From Bacteroidales bacterium (GTDB lineage Bacteria; Bacteroidota; Bacteroidia; Bacteroidales; P3), in contig JAFXAD010000012.1 of the NCBI GenBank assembly GCA_017522065.1, positions 1-55,215 on the forward strand: DNA of 55,215 bases. The letters run 5' to 3'. A program made the position numbers and the translations under genes. The stretch's first letter is position 1; every line of letters starts with the position of its first letter. Positions 27,095 to 36,000 of this stretch are shown piece after piece. The notes beneath the pieces are model-generated. The model did not search any database, was not told the origin of the DNA, and saw only the letters and a program-made list of their open reading frames with translations.

Positions 27095-27123
27095 AACCTA
27101 ACAGTTACACTCCTTGTTAGGTT
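27095..27123. promoter_or_regulatory. Inverted repeat in the clpC leader
   Basis: AACCTAACA (27095-27103) and TGTTAGGTT (27115-27123) form a perfect 9-bp inverted repeat with an 11-bp spacer, the size of a CIRCE-like operator but with another sequence. It lies about 26-54 bp before the clpC ATG. On the plus strand a T run follows, so a terminator for minus-strand-opposed transcription is also possible. Confidence 0.5.
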
Positions 27124-27164
27124 TTTCAAAATTACTACATATATTTTTACATCAAGTCTCAGTC

Positions 27165-27173
27165 CAAACTATA
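27165..27173 (-). promoter_or_regulatory. Likely -7 element for clpC
   Basis: TATAGTTTG on the minus strand, TAnnTTTG with one extra base. It is about 95 bp ahead of the ATG. Confidence 0.4.
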
Positions 27174-27199
27174 TTATCAACATGAATATGTGAATACTG

Positions 27200-27216
27200 T
27201 GTGACATTTTGTCACA
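27200..27216. promoter_or_regulatory. TGTGAC-ATTTT-GTCACA palindrome upstream of clpC
   Basis: A perfect 6-bp inverted repeat with a 5-nt spacer, centred about 35 bp upstream of the clpC -7 element. It resembles the palindromes ahead of groES, so a shared stress regulator is plausible (inference). Confidence 0.5.
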
Positions 27217-27296
27217 AACGCGATTATCCACAACAATATGTTAAAAACAAATGCTTAATAAATCACAAAAAGTAAGTCCATTCGATTAAAAAAACG

Positions 27297-27304
27297 TATT
27301 TTTG
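27297..27304 (+). promoter_or_regulatory. -7 element for gyrA
   Basis: TATTTTTG then CTG, a perfect TAnnTTTG, 68 bp ahead of the ATG at 27373. Confidence 0.55.
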
Positions 27305-27372
27305 CTGTCTTGAACAAAAAAAACACTATCAATATATATAATTAGAATACAATATTATAAATATATAACTAA

Positions 27373-29940
27373 ATGGTATCTGAAAACGAAAAAATAACAC
27401 AAGTCGACATTGAAACCGAAATGAAATCGGCCTATATCGACTATGCCATGTCGGTCATCGTTTCTCGTGCACTCCCTGATGTCCGCGACGGACTGAAACC
27501 TGTCCATCGCCGCATCCTTTTCGCAATGAACGACATGGGTCTATATTTCAACACCTCCTACAAAAAGTCTGCTACTGTTGTCGGTGAGGTTCTCGGTAAA
27601 TACCACCCTCATGGCGACTCCTCAGTATATGGTGCTATGGTCCGACTCGCTCAACCTTGGGCGATGCGCTACACTCTCGTTGACGGACAAGGCAACTTCG
27701 GCTCTATAGATGGCGATGGCGCTGCCGCCATGCGTTACACCGAGGCTCGCATGAAACAGATTACCAACGAGATGCTCGCCGATATCGACAAAGAGACTGT
27801 CGATATGATGCCTACCTACGACAACGACCGCGAAGAACCTACCGTACTGCCCGCCAAAATACCCAACCTGCTCGTCAACGGCTCTAACGGTATCGCTGTC
27901 GGTATGGCCACAAACATGCCTACTCACAACCTGAGAGAGGTTCTCAACGGATGCATTGCCTATATCGATGACCCCGAAATAACCATCGAGGGACTTATGA
28001 AACACATAACAGCACCCGACTTCCCTGGCGGCGGCATCATCTATGGCTACAACGGCGTCCGCGAAGCTTTCACAACAGGACGTGGCTCTATAATAATTCG
28101 CGCAGAAACCTCGTTCGAAACCGACCATAAAGGTCGCGAAATGATTGTCGCACACAGCATACCATACAATGTCAACAAGGCTGAAATGATAAAGAAACAA
28201 GCCCAGCTGGTAAAAGACGGCAAAATTGTTGGCATTACAGACATCCGCGACGAATCTGACAAGGATGGTATTCGCGTAGTCTACTACTTGCGTCACGACG
28301 TGGTCCCGAACATTGTTCTCAACAAGCTTTTCCAACTCTCCGAACTCCAGTCTTCTTTCGCAGTCAACAACATCGCACTCGTCAAGGGACGCCCGCAGCT
28401 GCTCAACCTCAAAGACCTCATCCAGTGCTTTGTCGAGCACCGCGAAGATGTTGTCACACGTCGCACCCGCTTCGACATGAAAAAGGCCGAAGAGCGCGCC
28501 CACATCCTGCTCGGATTCTTGAAGATGATCGATATCCTCGACGATGTTATCGCTCTCATCCGACAGTCGGAAACACAGGACGAAGCTCGTCAGAACATGA
28601 TGGACCGCTGGGGCTTCAGCGACCCGCAGGCTCGTGCCATCATTGCCATGCGACTCGGACAACTCACAAAGCAGAACAGACTCGAACTGCAAGCCGAATA
28701 CGACGAAAAAATGGCTTTCATCGAACGCTGCAAGGAAATTCTCGGCGACCACAGCGTCCTTATGTCTGTTATCAAGGACGAACTCGCTGAAATCCGCGAC
28801 AAATACGGCGACGACCGTCGCACTCGCATCGAATTCGACGCATCGAACTTCAGCATCGAAGACATGATCGCTGACGACAAAGTCGTAATCACCATCTCTC
28901 ACATGGGCTACATCAAACGAACCCTGCTTTCAGAATACAAAACACAAAGTAGGGGAGGCGTCGGTTCGAAAGGCAGCTCCGTGCGCAACGAAGACTTCGT
29001 TGAACACATCTTCATGGCCACAAACCACAACTACATCCTCTTCTTTACTGAAAAAGGACGCTGCTATTGGAAACGTGCCTTCGAAATCCCCGAAGGCGGC
29101 AAAGACTCAAAAGGACGCGCAATCCTCAACCTCATCAATATCGAGCCCGACGACAAAGTCAAAGCTTATGTCAACGTTCTCAATCTCAAGGATGAAGAAT
29201 ATCTCAACAACCATTACATCATTCTCTGCACCAAGAATGGTATCGTCAAGAAGACCAATCTCGAGGCCTATTCTCGTCCACGCACCAACGGTATCATCGC
29301 TGTCGGTATCCGTGAAGACGACGAACTGCTGACTGCTCGCCTCACCGACGGCAACAGCCAGATCCTTATCGCTTCAAGACAAGGAAAAGTAATGCGTTGC
29401 CCAGAAGACGAATTCCGTCCAATGGGACGTGGAGCCTCTGGCGTTAAGGGCATTAGCCTCGAACCGCAGGACGACTTCGTCATCGGCATGCTTTGCGTCG
29501 ACAACGAGGACGAGAACATCATGGTTGTCTCTGAAAACGGTTTCGGAAAACGCTCACCAATCAGCGAATACCGCACAACACACCGTGGCGGAAAGGGCGT
29601 CAAGACACTCAACGTCACCGACAAAACCGGACGCGTTATCGCTATCGAGAACGTAGACGACAATAAAGACCTGATGATCATCAACCGCTCTGGAATAACA
29701 ATCCGAATGCATGTCGCCGACCTTCGTGTCCTGGGCAGAGCAACACAGGGTGTCAAACTCATCAACCTCAGAGGCAAAGATTCCATCGCTTCTATCACCA
29801 AGGTCGATGCCCAATTTGAAAGCGACGAACAACCCTCCGAAAACATCGACGCAGTCGACCCTGAAGGCAACCCGATAGAACCCAGCAACATCGAAAACCC
29901 GACCGACACCGAATCGGAAGGGGAGACATCTCAACAATAA
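27373..29940 (+). CDS. gyrA: DNA gyrase subunit A
   Basis: An 855-aa subunit of the type II topoisomerase that introduces negative supercoils. The numbering matches E. coli closely: active-site Tyr122 in AAMRYTEAR, and the quinolone pocket [10 protein letters not shown] spans residues 78-87 with Ser83 and, notably, Gly87 where Asp or Glu is common. The C-terminal beta-pinwheel (from ~520) holds two GyrA-box-like motifs, QSRGGVG and HRGGKG, supporting gyrase over topoisomerase IV. The acidic C-terminal tail ([18 protein letters not shown]) is typical of gyrase. No terminator separates it from the TPR gene 90 bp downstream. Confidence 0.93.
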   Translation: MVSENEKITQVDIETEMKSAYIDYAMSVIVSRALPDVRDGLKPVHRRILFAMNDMGLYFNTSYKKSATVVGEVLGKYHPHGDSSVYGAMVRLAQPWAMRYTLVDGQGNFGSIDGDGAAAMRYTEARMKQITNEMLADIDKETVDMMPTYDNDREEPTVLPAKIPNLLVNGSNGIAVGMATNMPTHNLREVLNGCIAYIDDPEITIEGLMKHITAPDFPGGGIIYGYNGVREAFTTGRGSIIIRAETSFETDHKGREMIVAHSIPYNVNKAEMIKKQAQLVKDGKIVGITDIRDESDKDGIRVVYYLRHDVVPNIVLNKLFQLSELQSSFAVNNIALVKGRPQLLNLKDLIQCFVEHREDVVTRRTRFDMKKAEERAHILLGFLKMIDILDDVIALIRQSETQDEARQNMMDRWGFSDPQARAIIAMRLGQLTKQNRLELQAEYDEKMAFIERCKEILGDHSVLMSVIKDELAEIRDKYGDDRRTRIEFDASNFSIEDMIADDKVVITISHMGYIKRTLLSEYKTQSRGGVGSKGSSVRNEDFVEHIFMATNHNYILFFTEKGRCYWKRAFEIPEGGKDSKGRAILNLINIEPDDKVKAYVNVLNLKDEEYLNNHYIILCTKNGIVKKTNLEAYSRPRTNGIIAVGIREDDELLTARLTDGNSQILIASRQGKVMRCPEDEFRPMGRGASGVKGISLEPQDDFVIGMLCVDNEDENIMVVSENGFGKRSPISEYRTTHRGGKGVKTLNVTDKTGRVIAIENVDDNKDLMIINRSGITIRMHVADLRVLGRATQGVKLINLRGKDSIASITKVDAQFESDEQPSENIDAVDPEGNPIEPSNIENPTDTESEGETSQQ

Positions 29941-30030
29941 AGTCTCTATTACTTAATAAATCTTAATCGTACAATATTCCATAATACGAAAATACAAATA
30001 AAGGAAAATAACACTAAAACACCTATTAAA

Positions 30031-31278
30031 ATGAAAAAAATCGCATTGTTTACAGCGCTTCTCTCTCTCGGTTTTGCCGTGAATGCACAAACCCTGAACG
30101 TTCAGAGCGCAATGTCTGACCTCAAAAGAGGTTACTTAAACAAAGCCAAGGCTGCCATCGACAAAGCTTGTCTCCACGAAGACACAAAAGACGATGCCAA
30201 AACTTGGTACTATGCAGGACTTATCTACAGCCAGATTGGCAACGAAGCCGACAAACCAAAATCCAAATACAAAGACCTCGACCCCGAATGGTGCGAAAAA
30301 GCATATAATGCCGCTCTGCGCTGCAAGGAGCTCGACAAGGACAAAGATTTCGACCTCAAGTACATCTTCAGCATGGTAGGTACTGACTACTACAGTAAGA
30401 GCATCAAACTCTTCAACGATGGCAAATATAAAGAAGCTCTTGACTTCTCCGAAAAAGCAATCAAGGTTTTCAACAACACCGGCGAAGCCGACCTCTCCAA
30501 CGAATCACGCTACATTGCCGGCTACTGCTGCCAAATGCTTAAAGACAACGAAGGCGTAAAGAAACATTATGGCCCTCTGGTTCGTCGCCCCACTGTCAAA
30601 GACGATTTCAAACCTCGCATGCAGCATGTCTACACCGTCATGTACGGAGTATACAAAGATGCAAAAGATACCGCTAACGTCATTAAGACTGCCGAACGCT
30701 ACACCAAAGCCATACCCGAAGACCCAGGCGCAAACCTTCTTCTTGCACAAGCATACATCTGGACCGGCAACAAAGCCAAAGGTATTGAACTGGCCAACAA
30801 AGCTGTTGAAGAAAGCAAGGGCAAACCCAACTACACAGCTCTGCTCTGTGCTGCAGCTGGCATCCACGACCAAGCTGGAGACTATGAAAAGGCTGAACAA
30901 ATGTACAAGGAATCGTCCGAAATACAACCCAACCAGTTCGAAGCCAACTACGGTATGGGCAGTATGATGAACAACCGCGCTTCCGAGAAAAACGAAACCA
31001 TCAACAAAATGATTGCCGCCGGCGACTATTCGGACGAAGCAACAGCACTCATGGACAAACTTACCGAAGAACGTAACGAATACCTGAGAAAAGCAATTCC
31101 TTACCTGAATTCCGCAATCAACTACATCGACGCTCTCGACGAAAACGCTAAGGCTCAGCATCGTCCGAATCTCTATAGCTGCCTGAAAGCTCTCAACGCA
31201 TGCTACGTGACCCTTGAGATGTACAACGAGTCCAAAGCCATTCAACAACGTATCGCAACAATCGAAGCTGGACAATAA
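30031..31278 (+). CDS. Secreted TPR-repeat protein
   Basis: A 415-aa protein with Sec signal MKKIALFTALLSLGFAVNAQ, expected in the periplasm. TPR-like helical pairs run through the mature part: LKRGYLNKAKAAIDKACLHE, AKTWYYAGLIYSQIGNEADK, PGANLLLAQAYIWTGNKAKG, TALLCAAAGIHDQAGDYEKA, FEANYGMGSMMNNRASEK. TPRs usually mediate protein-protein contact; the partner is unknown. Proteins of this kind follow gyrA in many Bacteroidetes. The lack of a terminator after gyrA suggests some read-through, though an own promoter cannot be excluded. Confidence 0.85.
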   Translation: MKKIALFTALLSLGFAVNAQTLNVQSAMSDLKRGYLNKAKAAIDKACLHEDTKDDAKTWYYAGLIYSQIGNEADKPKSKYKDLDPEWCEKAYNAALRCKELDKDKDFDLKYIFSMVGTDYYSKSIKLFNDGKYKEALDFSEKAIKVFNNTGEADLSNESRYIAGYCCQMLKDNEGVKKHYGPLVRRPTVKDDFKPRMQHVYTVMYGVYKDAKDTANVIKTAERYTKAIPEDPGANLLLAQAYIWTGNKAKGIELANKAVEESKGKPNYTALLCAAAGIHDQAGDYEKAEQMYKESSEIQPNQFEANYGMGSMMNNRASEKNETINKMIAAGDYSDEATALMDKLTEERNEYLRKAIPYLNSAINYIDALDENAKAQHRPNLYSCLKALNACYVTLEMYNESKAIQQRIATIEAGQ

Positions 31279-31386
31279 TTCGAAATTGAAAATTTAATTC
31301 AAACTGAAAATTAATTTCAAACATTGAATTAAATTCGACTCCGGAAATCAAATCCGATTCATAGAACTCAGCTTTGAAACTAACCC

Positions 31387-31416
31387 AAAAAACGCCTCTA
31401 ATCAAGGCGTTTTTTT
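31387..31416 (+). terminator. Terminator after the TPR protein gene
   Basis: Stem AAAAAACGCCT/AGGCGTTTTTT with loop CTAATCA and a T7 run. Confidence 0.85.
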
Positions 31417-31472
31417 GATGGTTTAAAATTCTCATTATTCCAATTATGTTAAGTAGACTATTTTGAAATAAG

Positions 31473-31513
31473 AAAACCGTCAGTCTGTATTGTCCTACTT
31501 TCTGACGGTTTTT
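31473..31513. terminator. Second terminator-like hairpin
   Basis: An 11-bp stem (31473-31483 with 31502-31512, arm AAAACCGTCAG) with an 18-nt loop, A-rich before and T5 after. It may stop minus-strand transcription from the argS operon, or end a short plus-strand RNA. Confidence 0.65.
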
Positions 31514-31523
31514 GATTAATGAA

Positions 31524-31866
31524 ATGGCAATATTAATTCGCTCAATTCGTTTAATTCGCCGTTTGATAACCTTTAAAAATCGTTTAATTCGCGTTTTGTT
31601 TGCAAAACAAAATCCTTAATGGCAACATATTAATTCGCTCAATTCGTTTAATTCGCCGTTTGATAACCTCTAATAATCGTTTAATTCGCGTTTTGCTTGC
31701 AAAACAAAATCCTTAATGGCAACATATTAATTCGCTCAATTCGTTTAATTCGCCGTTTGATAACCTCAATAAATCGTTTAATTCGCGTTTTGCTTGCAAA
31801 ACAAATTTCTAAATATCAATTCGTTTAATTCGTACAATTCGCCGTTATAAATTATTATTAGAGGTG
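31524..31866. repeat. Tandem array of the dispersed intergenic repeat
   Basis: Units begin ATGGCAA at 31524, 31619 and 31716 (periods 95 and 97 bp). A last unit is cut and joined to the end block CGTACAATTCGCCGTT, TTATTATTAGAGGTG. Each unit holds TTAATTCGCTCAATTCG, TTTAATTCGCCGTTTGATAA, CCT, CGTTTAATTCGCG and the palindrome GTTTTGCTTGCAAAAC. Units 1-3 are nearly identical. Confidence 0.9.
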
Positions 31867-31867
31867 C

Positions 31868-32599
31868 TCATAGTTTTACAAATGCATTCACCGAAACTCC
31901 ATTAGAATTCAAAATCTGAAAGTATTTGGTTTCGTCTTGTTCTTTGTGTAAAAGCATTACGTTAGCATCACCATATTTTGTTTCGCGAAGATAATTTATC
32001 ATGAGTTCCGATATTTCCGGACGCTTATCTTCACGAGGTTTGCAAATTTCAGGTATGCTGTCACAAATCCATTTTATATACTCAGCATTGTTGACATGAT
32101 AAGTATGGTCGATTGACGAAAACGGAACATCGATTTTCTTTAAAGTATCCATCATATCCGGCATCTTGAGTTTTTCAAGTTTCGAATACTTTGTTGAATC
32201 AACAGCTTCTTTATCATAGACTTTAATAATCTCACCAAGGCGAGTCACTTTGCGGCTGTTGGTGTCAAGAATAACCCAATTTGAAGACGATGAAGCACAT
32301 ACAACGCCATTGCTGTCAATAAGCTGATAGTCGCGTGGAGCAATCAGACCGTTGTCCTGTTTAGCCCATGTTCGCAAGGTTAACCTCTCCCCTGCCATCG
32401 GCAAACGTAAAACATTGTAATACACATGAGTAAGAATCCACGCTTTGTCAAGTGATTTCAAACCATAATATCCAACGCCCAACGTTTCGGAATGTGCCAG
32501 GGCTACATCTTGGAACAAACGTGCCAAGCCCCAAAGGGTCAGGTAATCGTCCTCGTCACACAGTATTGTCGACAACGTAATATCTTCTGTAAAAAACAT
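31868..32599 (-). CDS. Acyl-ACP thioesterase
   Basis: A 243-aa double hot-dog-fold enzyme that releases fatty acids from acyl carrier protein (family TesA-type FatA/FatB-like acyl-ACP thioesterase). The N-terminal hot-dog includes LTLWGLARLFQDVALAHSETLGVGYYGL and AWILTHVYYNVLRLPMAGERL; the second starts SSIDHTYHVNNAEYIKWICDSIP, with HVNN as the typical start of the helix carrying catalytic residues. Length fits the bacterial form. It follows argS by 38 bp on the minus strand and is probably the last gene of the tlpA-like/argS operon. Confidence 0.85.
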   Translation of the reverse strand: MFFTEDITLSTILCDEDDYLTLWGLARLFQDVALAHSETLGVGYYGLKSLDKAWILTHVYYNVLRLPMAGERLTLRTWAKQDNGLIAPRDYQLIDSNGVVCASSSSNWVILDTNSRKVTRLGEIIKVYDKEAVDSTKYSKLEKLKMPDMMDTLKKIDVPFSSIDHTYHVNNAEYIKWICDSIPEICKPREDKRPEISELMINYLRETKYGDANVMLLHKEQDETKYFQILNSNGVSVNAFVKL

Positions 32600-32637
32600 C
32601 AGATTATTATTTTTTGTGAATAGATGATTACAACTTG

Positions 32638-34428
32638 TTACATTCTCTCCGGAACCTCAATGCCAAGAATCAACATCATATTCTTTATGGCCAACGAGAC
32701 GGCGTTGCAAAGCTTGACGAGAAACAGCATTCTGTTGGCATCGCTTTCACGCAGTATCGGGGTGTCTTGATAGAAGCTGTTGAAGGCCTTGGCAAGATCG
32801 TATGTGTAGTTGGCAATCATAGCCGGACTGAACGATGCAGCGGCCTGCGAGACTGTTGAAGATATGTCGTGCAGGAGTTTTATCACCTCACGTTCCTTGT
32901 CGTTTAGGACAACATCCTTGGGGTTGGCATTCAGGTCAATACCCTTTTCTCCTATTGCTTTGCGGATTATGGATCGGATACGTGCATAGGTGTACTGTAT
33001 GAATGGACCTGTGTTACCGTTGAAGTCAATACTCTCTGCCGGGTTGAAGAGCATCGTTTTTGTCGGATCGACTTTAAGGATGAAGTACTTTAATGCGCCA
33101 AGAGCAAGTATATGGTACAATTCCTTTAGCTGTTCGGGTGTCATGTCGTCGTTCTTGCCGCGGTCACGACACATCTCTTCGGCAGTCTTCTCCATCTCTT
33201 CGATGAGGTCGTCGGCGTCGACGACAGTGCCTTCGCGCGATTTCATCTTTCCGTTTGGCAGTTCAACCATACCGTACGAAAGATGATAGACTTTGTCTGC
33301 CCAGTCGAATCCTAATCGTGAAAGTACAATTTTGAGTACCTGGAAATGGTAGTCCTGCTCATTGCCAACGACATAGATGAGTTGGTCTGCTCCAAATTCT
33401 TGTTGTCTAAGCAACGCTGTACCAAGATCCTGGGTCATATATACCGAGGTACCGTCTTTACGCAAGAGCAACTTCTGGTCCAATCCCGCGTCAGTAAGGT
33501 CGCACCATACAGAACCATCTTCTTTGCGATACAGGACACCCATATCCAATCCCTTTTGAACAAGCTCTTTCCCTAAAAGGTATGTATTTGACTCATAATA
33601 TATTTTATCAAAGCCGACACCCATTTTTCTGTACGTCTCGTCAAAACCGGCATATACCCATGAATTCATCTTCTCCCACAGGGCTCGGATTTCTTTGTCA
33701 CCCTCTTCCCAGCGTTTAAGCATCTTCTGGGCTTCAATCATCAATGGGGCCTCCTTCTTCGCTTGCTCCTCCTCTACCCCTTTATCCATAAGTTCTTTTA
33801 TTTCTGCCTTATAATGTTTGTCGAATTCGACATAATACTTTCCAACCAGGTGGTCGCCCTTGAGTCCGGAACTCTCCGGCGTCTCTCCATTGCCAAAACG
33901 AAGCCATGCCAACATCGACTTGCATATGTGGATTCCACGGTCATTGACAAGGTTCACCTTCTTGACATTTCGGCCATTGGCTGTCAACAGTTGTGATACC
34001 GACCAGCCCAGCAGGTTGTTTCGTATATGGCCCAAATGCAGCGGCTTGTTGGTGTTTGGCGACGAATACTCAATGACAACGGGTGCATCATTGGGGTTCG
34101 GTGCTGTCATCCCCAAATGGGTATCTGTACTTATACTGTCGGCATACGAGGTCCAGTAGCCATCACTGACAGTGAAATTAAGGAATCCTTTTATGACATT
34201 ATAGTCAGACACTTCCTCCAGCATGTTCTTCACAGCTTCACCCAACTCGCCGGCAACCATTTCTGGCGATTTGCGAGCCTGCTTGACAAATGGGAATACA
34301 ACAATCGTATAGTCTCCCGAAAACTCCTTTTTAGTTTTTTGCAAAACAACGTTTTCGGCAGGTGTATCTATATTGTAAAGATTTTTTAATGCCTCTGATA
34401 CGGCTTTTTGTAATTTATTATCTATCAT
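32638..34428 (-). CDS. argS: Arginine--tRNA ligase
   Basis: A 596-aa class I aminoacyl-tRNA synthetase. The HIGH motif appears as HLGH at residues 131-134 within SPNTNKPLHLGHIRNN. The KMSKS position reads KMKSREGTVV, as is usual in many ArgRS. The N-terminal Add domain (residues 1-85) and the C-terminal anticodon-binding DALR domain (final ~120 residues, ending IKNMMLILGIEVPERM) are present. Length is typical. It starts 18 bp after the tlpA-like gene. Confidence 0.96.
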   Translation of the reverse strand: MIDNKLQKAVSEALKNLYNIDTPAENVVLQKTKKEFSGDYTIVVFPFVKQARKSPEMVAGELGEAVKNMLEEVSDYNVIKGFLNFTVSDGYWTSYADSISTDTHLGMTAPNPNDAPVVIEYSSPNTNKPLHLGHIRNNLLGWSVSQLLTANGRNVKKVNLVNDRGIHICKSMLAWLRFGNGETPESSGLKGDHLVGKYYVEFDKHYKAEIKELMDKGVEEEQAKKEAPLMIEAQKMLKRWEEGDKEIRALWEKMNSWVYAGFDETYRKMGVGFDKIYYESNTYLLGKELVQKGLDMGVLYRKEDGSVWCDLTDAGLDQKLLLRKDGTSVYMTQDLGTALLRQQEFGADQLIYVVGNEQDYHFQVLKIVLSRLGFDWADKVYHLSYGMVELPNGKMKSREGTVVDADDLIEEMEKTAEEMCRDRGKNDDMTPEQLKELYHILALGALKYFILKVDPTKTMLFNPAESIDFNGNTGPFIQYTYARIRSIIRKAIGEKGIDLNANPKDVVLNDKEREVIKLLHDISSTVSQAAASFSPAMIANYTYDLAKAFNSFYQDTPILRESDANRMLFLVKLCNAVSLAIKNMMLILGIEVPERM

Positions 34429-34446
34429 TTTATTTTGTGTAAATTT

Positions 34447-35916
34447 TTATCTATTGAACAATCCACTTCTTTGCGTGTCTTCGGCTGATTTTCTTAGCCA
34501 TGGCGCATTCAGGAGGAAACCGGTACTCGGCGCAGGGGTTATGTCACTGTATATGTTTCCATCCGGGTCGATCAGGACAAACCATGGGTATGTCGTAATC
34601 CGGAAATGACGCAACAGGTCGTAATCGCCATTGAAGTGTAACCAGGTCCAATCGTAATGGTTGACGCGACGCGAGTTTTTCAGGAAATGGAACATTTTCT
34701 GAAATTCCCTGTCGCATACAATAGAGACAAACTCTGCATTGTATTCCGGTCTGCACACCCGTTCTTTGAAATGGGCCATAGTCTCGATTTCGGACAACGA
34801 ATTGGGATCGTTGACGCGGACAAAAGCCATATAGACCCATTTGCCTCTTAGACTGTCCAACGAAACAAGTTTTTTCTCAACATCGGGCAACACGTATGAC
34901 AAGTTGTCTCCCCCCTCCTGCTCTTCTGACGAAATAGTGAAACTTTCGATGATGTTTTTGGCCAAAATCTTGTGCTCGGGGAATTTCGTACGGGAAGCAA
35001 GTTTTTCAATCATCTTGACAACCATCTCGTTGTCATAATACTTATAATTATAGTACGATTCGTTCAGTGCCTGCAAGACAGCGAGTTCACGAATCTGTTC
35101 GTGCCTTAGCAATGGGTCCATACCGACCGAATCAATATATGTGTCCAAATCGAGATTGTTGACCCAATGTGACAAACGATATACAGAAATGTCTTTGGTC
35201 CCTTTCGATATACTGTTGGCGTAGAGTGAGGTAAAGAGCGACATATAGTTCTCGTCGTAATACAAAATAGGATGATTGCGTATAAATCTGTTTATTAAAT
35301 TTTTGCGCGAATCAAAACGCATATTGTATTTCATCTCGGCAAGCTGGTATGTCTTGTAGCGATTAACAAATTCGTTAGTGGTATCCGGACAAAGTCTGTT
35401 GACGGTTTCAATCAGGCTGTCAAAGAAATACGACGACGGCTTGAACTTTTGGTCAAAATAGAACAAGTTATCTTCAATAAAATCAGCAATTACACGGTCT
35501 ATGCTGTCAATCAGAAGATTTATGTCGTTGCTCGGAATGTTCTGGAAAAGAAGCGGAAGCGGCTCGGGGTCAAAGAAAACATTCCTGTCTTCGTCAACAT
35601 TCCAATTGAAAGGTGGTATAATGATTTCGTAATCTCTTCCTGGTTCAACGTAGAAGGACTGTGAATAATTCTCAATTTGCAGAGTGACCATCAAAGGATA
35701 ATTAGACCAACAACGGAGGTCAAAACGTTTGTCGTCCGATATGCGGAACGAATCCAACAAGACCTCGCGTTGCGAAATTTGGTCGGCCAATTTATACAGC
35801 TCCACTTTTCGGCCAACACCGTTTTCGGCCACTCCTTTTATTGTGATATTCTTCTGAGCAAGAGCGAAATCACACAATTGAATTAAAGCGATGGTTAAAA
35901 TAAAAAAACGCTTCAT
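34447..35916 (-). CDS. Secreted thioredoxin-fold protein lacking CxxC (TlpA-like)
   Basis: A 489-aa periplasmic protein with signal MKRFFILTIALIQLCDFALAQ. The N-terminal region (ITIKGVAENGVGRKVELYKLA) resembles the DUF4369-type beta domain found before Bacteroidetes TlpA proteins, followed by a helical stretch. From about residue 345 it follows a redoxin-like order: LDSLRGKWVYMAFVRVNDPN in place of the usual WCxxC, then EFVSIVCDRE, HFRITTYPWFVLIDPDGNIY (cis-Pro loop kept) and the last helix. The missing cysteines make it unlikely to be a disulfide exchanger. Promoter TAATTTTG at 35948-35955 (minus). First gene of the argS operon. Confidence 0.78.
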   Translation of the reverse strand: MKRFFILTIALIQLCDFALAQKNITIKGVAENGVGRKVELYKLADQISQREVLLDSFRISDDKRFDLRCWSNYPLMVTLQIENYSQSFYVEPGRDYEIIIPPFNWNVDEDRNVFFDPEPLPLLFQNIPSNDINLLIDSIDRVIADFIEDNLFYFDQKFKPSSYFFDSLIETVNRLCPDTTNEFVNRYKTYQLAEMKYNMRFDSRKNLINRFIRNHPILYYDENYMSLFTSLYANSISKGTKDISVYRLSHWVNNLDLDTYIDSVGMDPLLRHEQIRELAVLQALNESYYNYKYYDNEMVVKMIEKLASRTKFPEHKILAKNIIESFTISSEEQEGGDNLSYVLPDVEKKLVSLDSLRGKWVYMAFVRVNDPNSLSEIETMAHFKERVCRPEYNAEFVSIVCDREFQKMFHFLKNSRRVNHYDWTWLHFNGDYDLLRHFRITTYPWFVLIDPDGNIYSDITPAPSTGFLLNAPWLRKSAEDTQRSGLFNR

Positions 35917-35947
35917 ATATTGATTAGATAACTTCTGATTGAATATG

Positions 35948-35955
35948 CAAAATTA
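35948..35955 (-). promoter_or_regulatory. -7 element for the tlpA-like/argS operon
   Basis: TAATTTTG then CA on the minus strand, 32 bp ahead of the ATG. Confidence 0.5.
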
Positions 35956-36000
35956 CGAATTATATTTCATTAAATAAAATCTCATAGACATCAAACTGGT

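Larger units (their letters stand above)
27070..27372. other. Divergent clpC/gyrA control region
   Basis: A 303-bp A/T-rich gap. It holds a leader inverted repeat (27095-27123) and -7 element (27165-27173) for clpC, a palindrome (27200-27216) and a -7 element for gyrA (27297-27304). Confidence 0.65.
31279..31867. other. Intergenic region: terminators and repeat array
   Basis: A 589-bp gap between convergent genes. Bases 31279-31386 are A/T-rich with short TTGAA-type repetitions. Two terminator-like hairpins follow (31387-31416 and 31473-31513), then a tandem array of the dispersed repeat (31524-31866) ends 2 bp before the acyl-ACP thioesterase stop. No ORF is supported. Confidence 0.7.
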
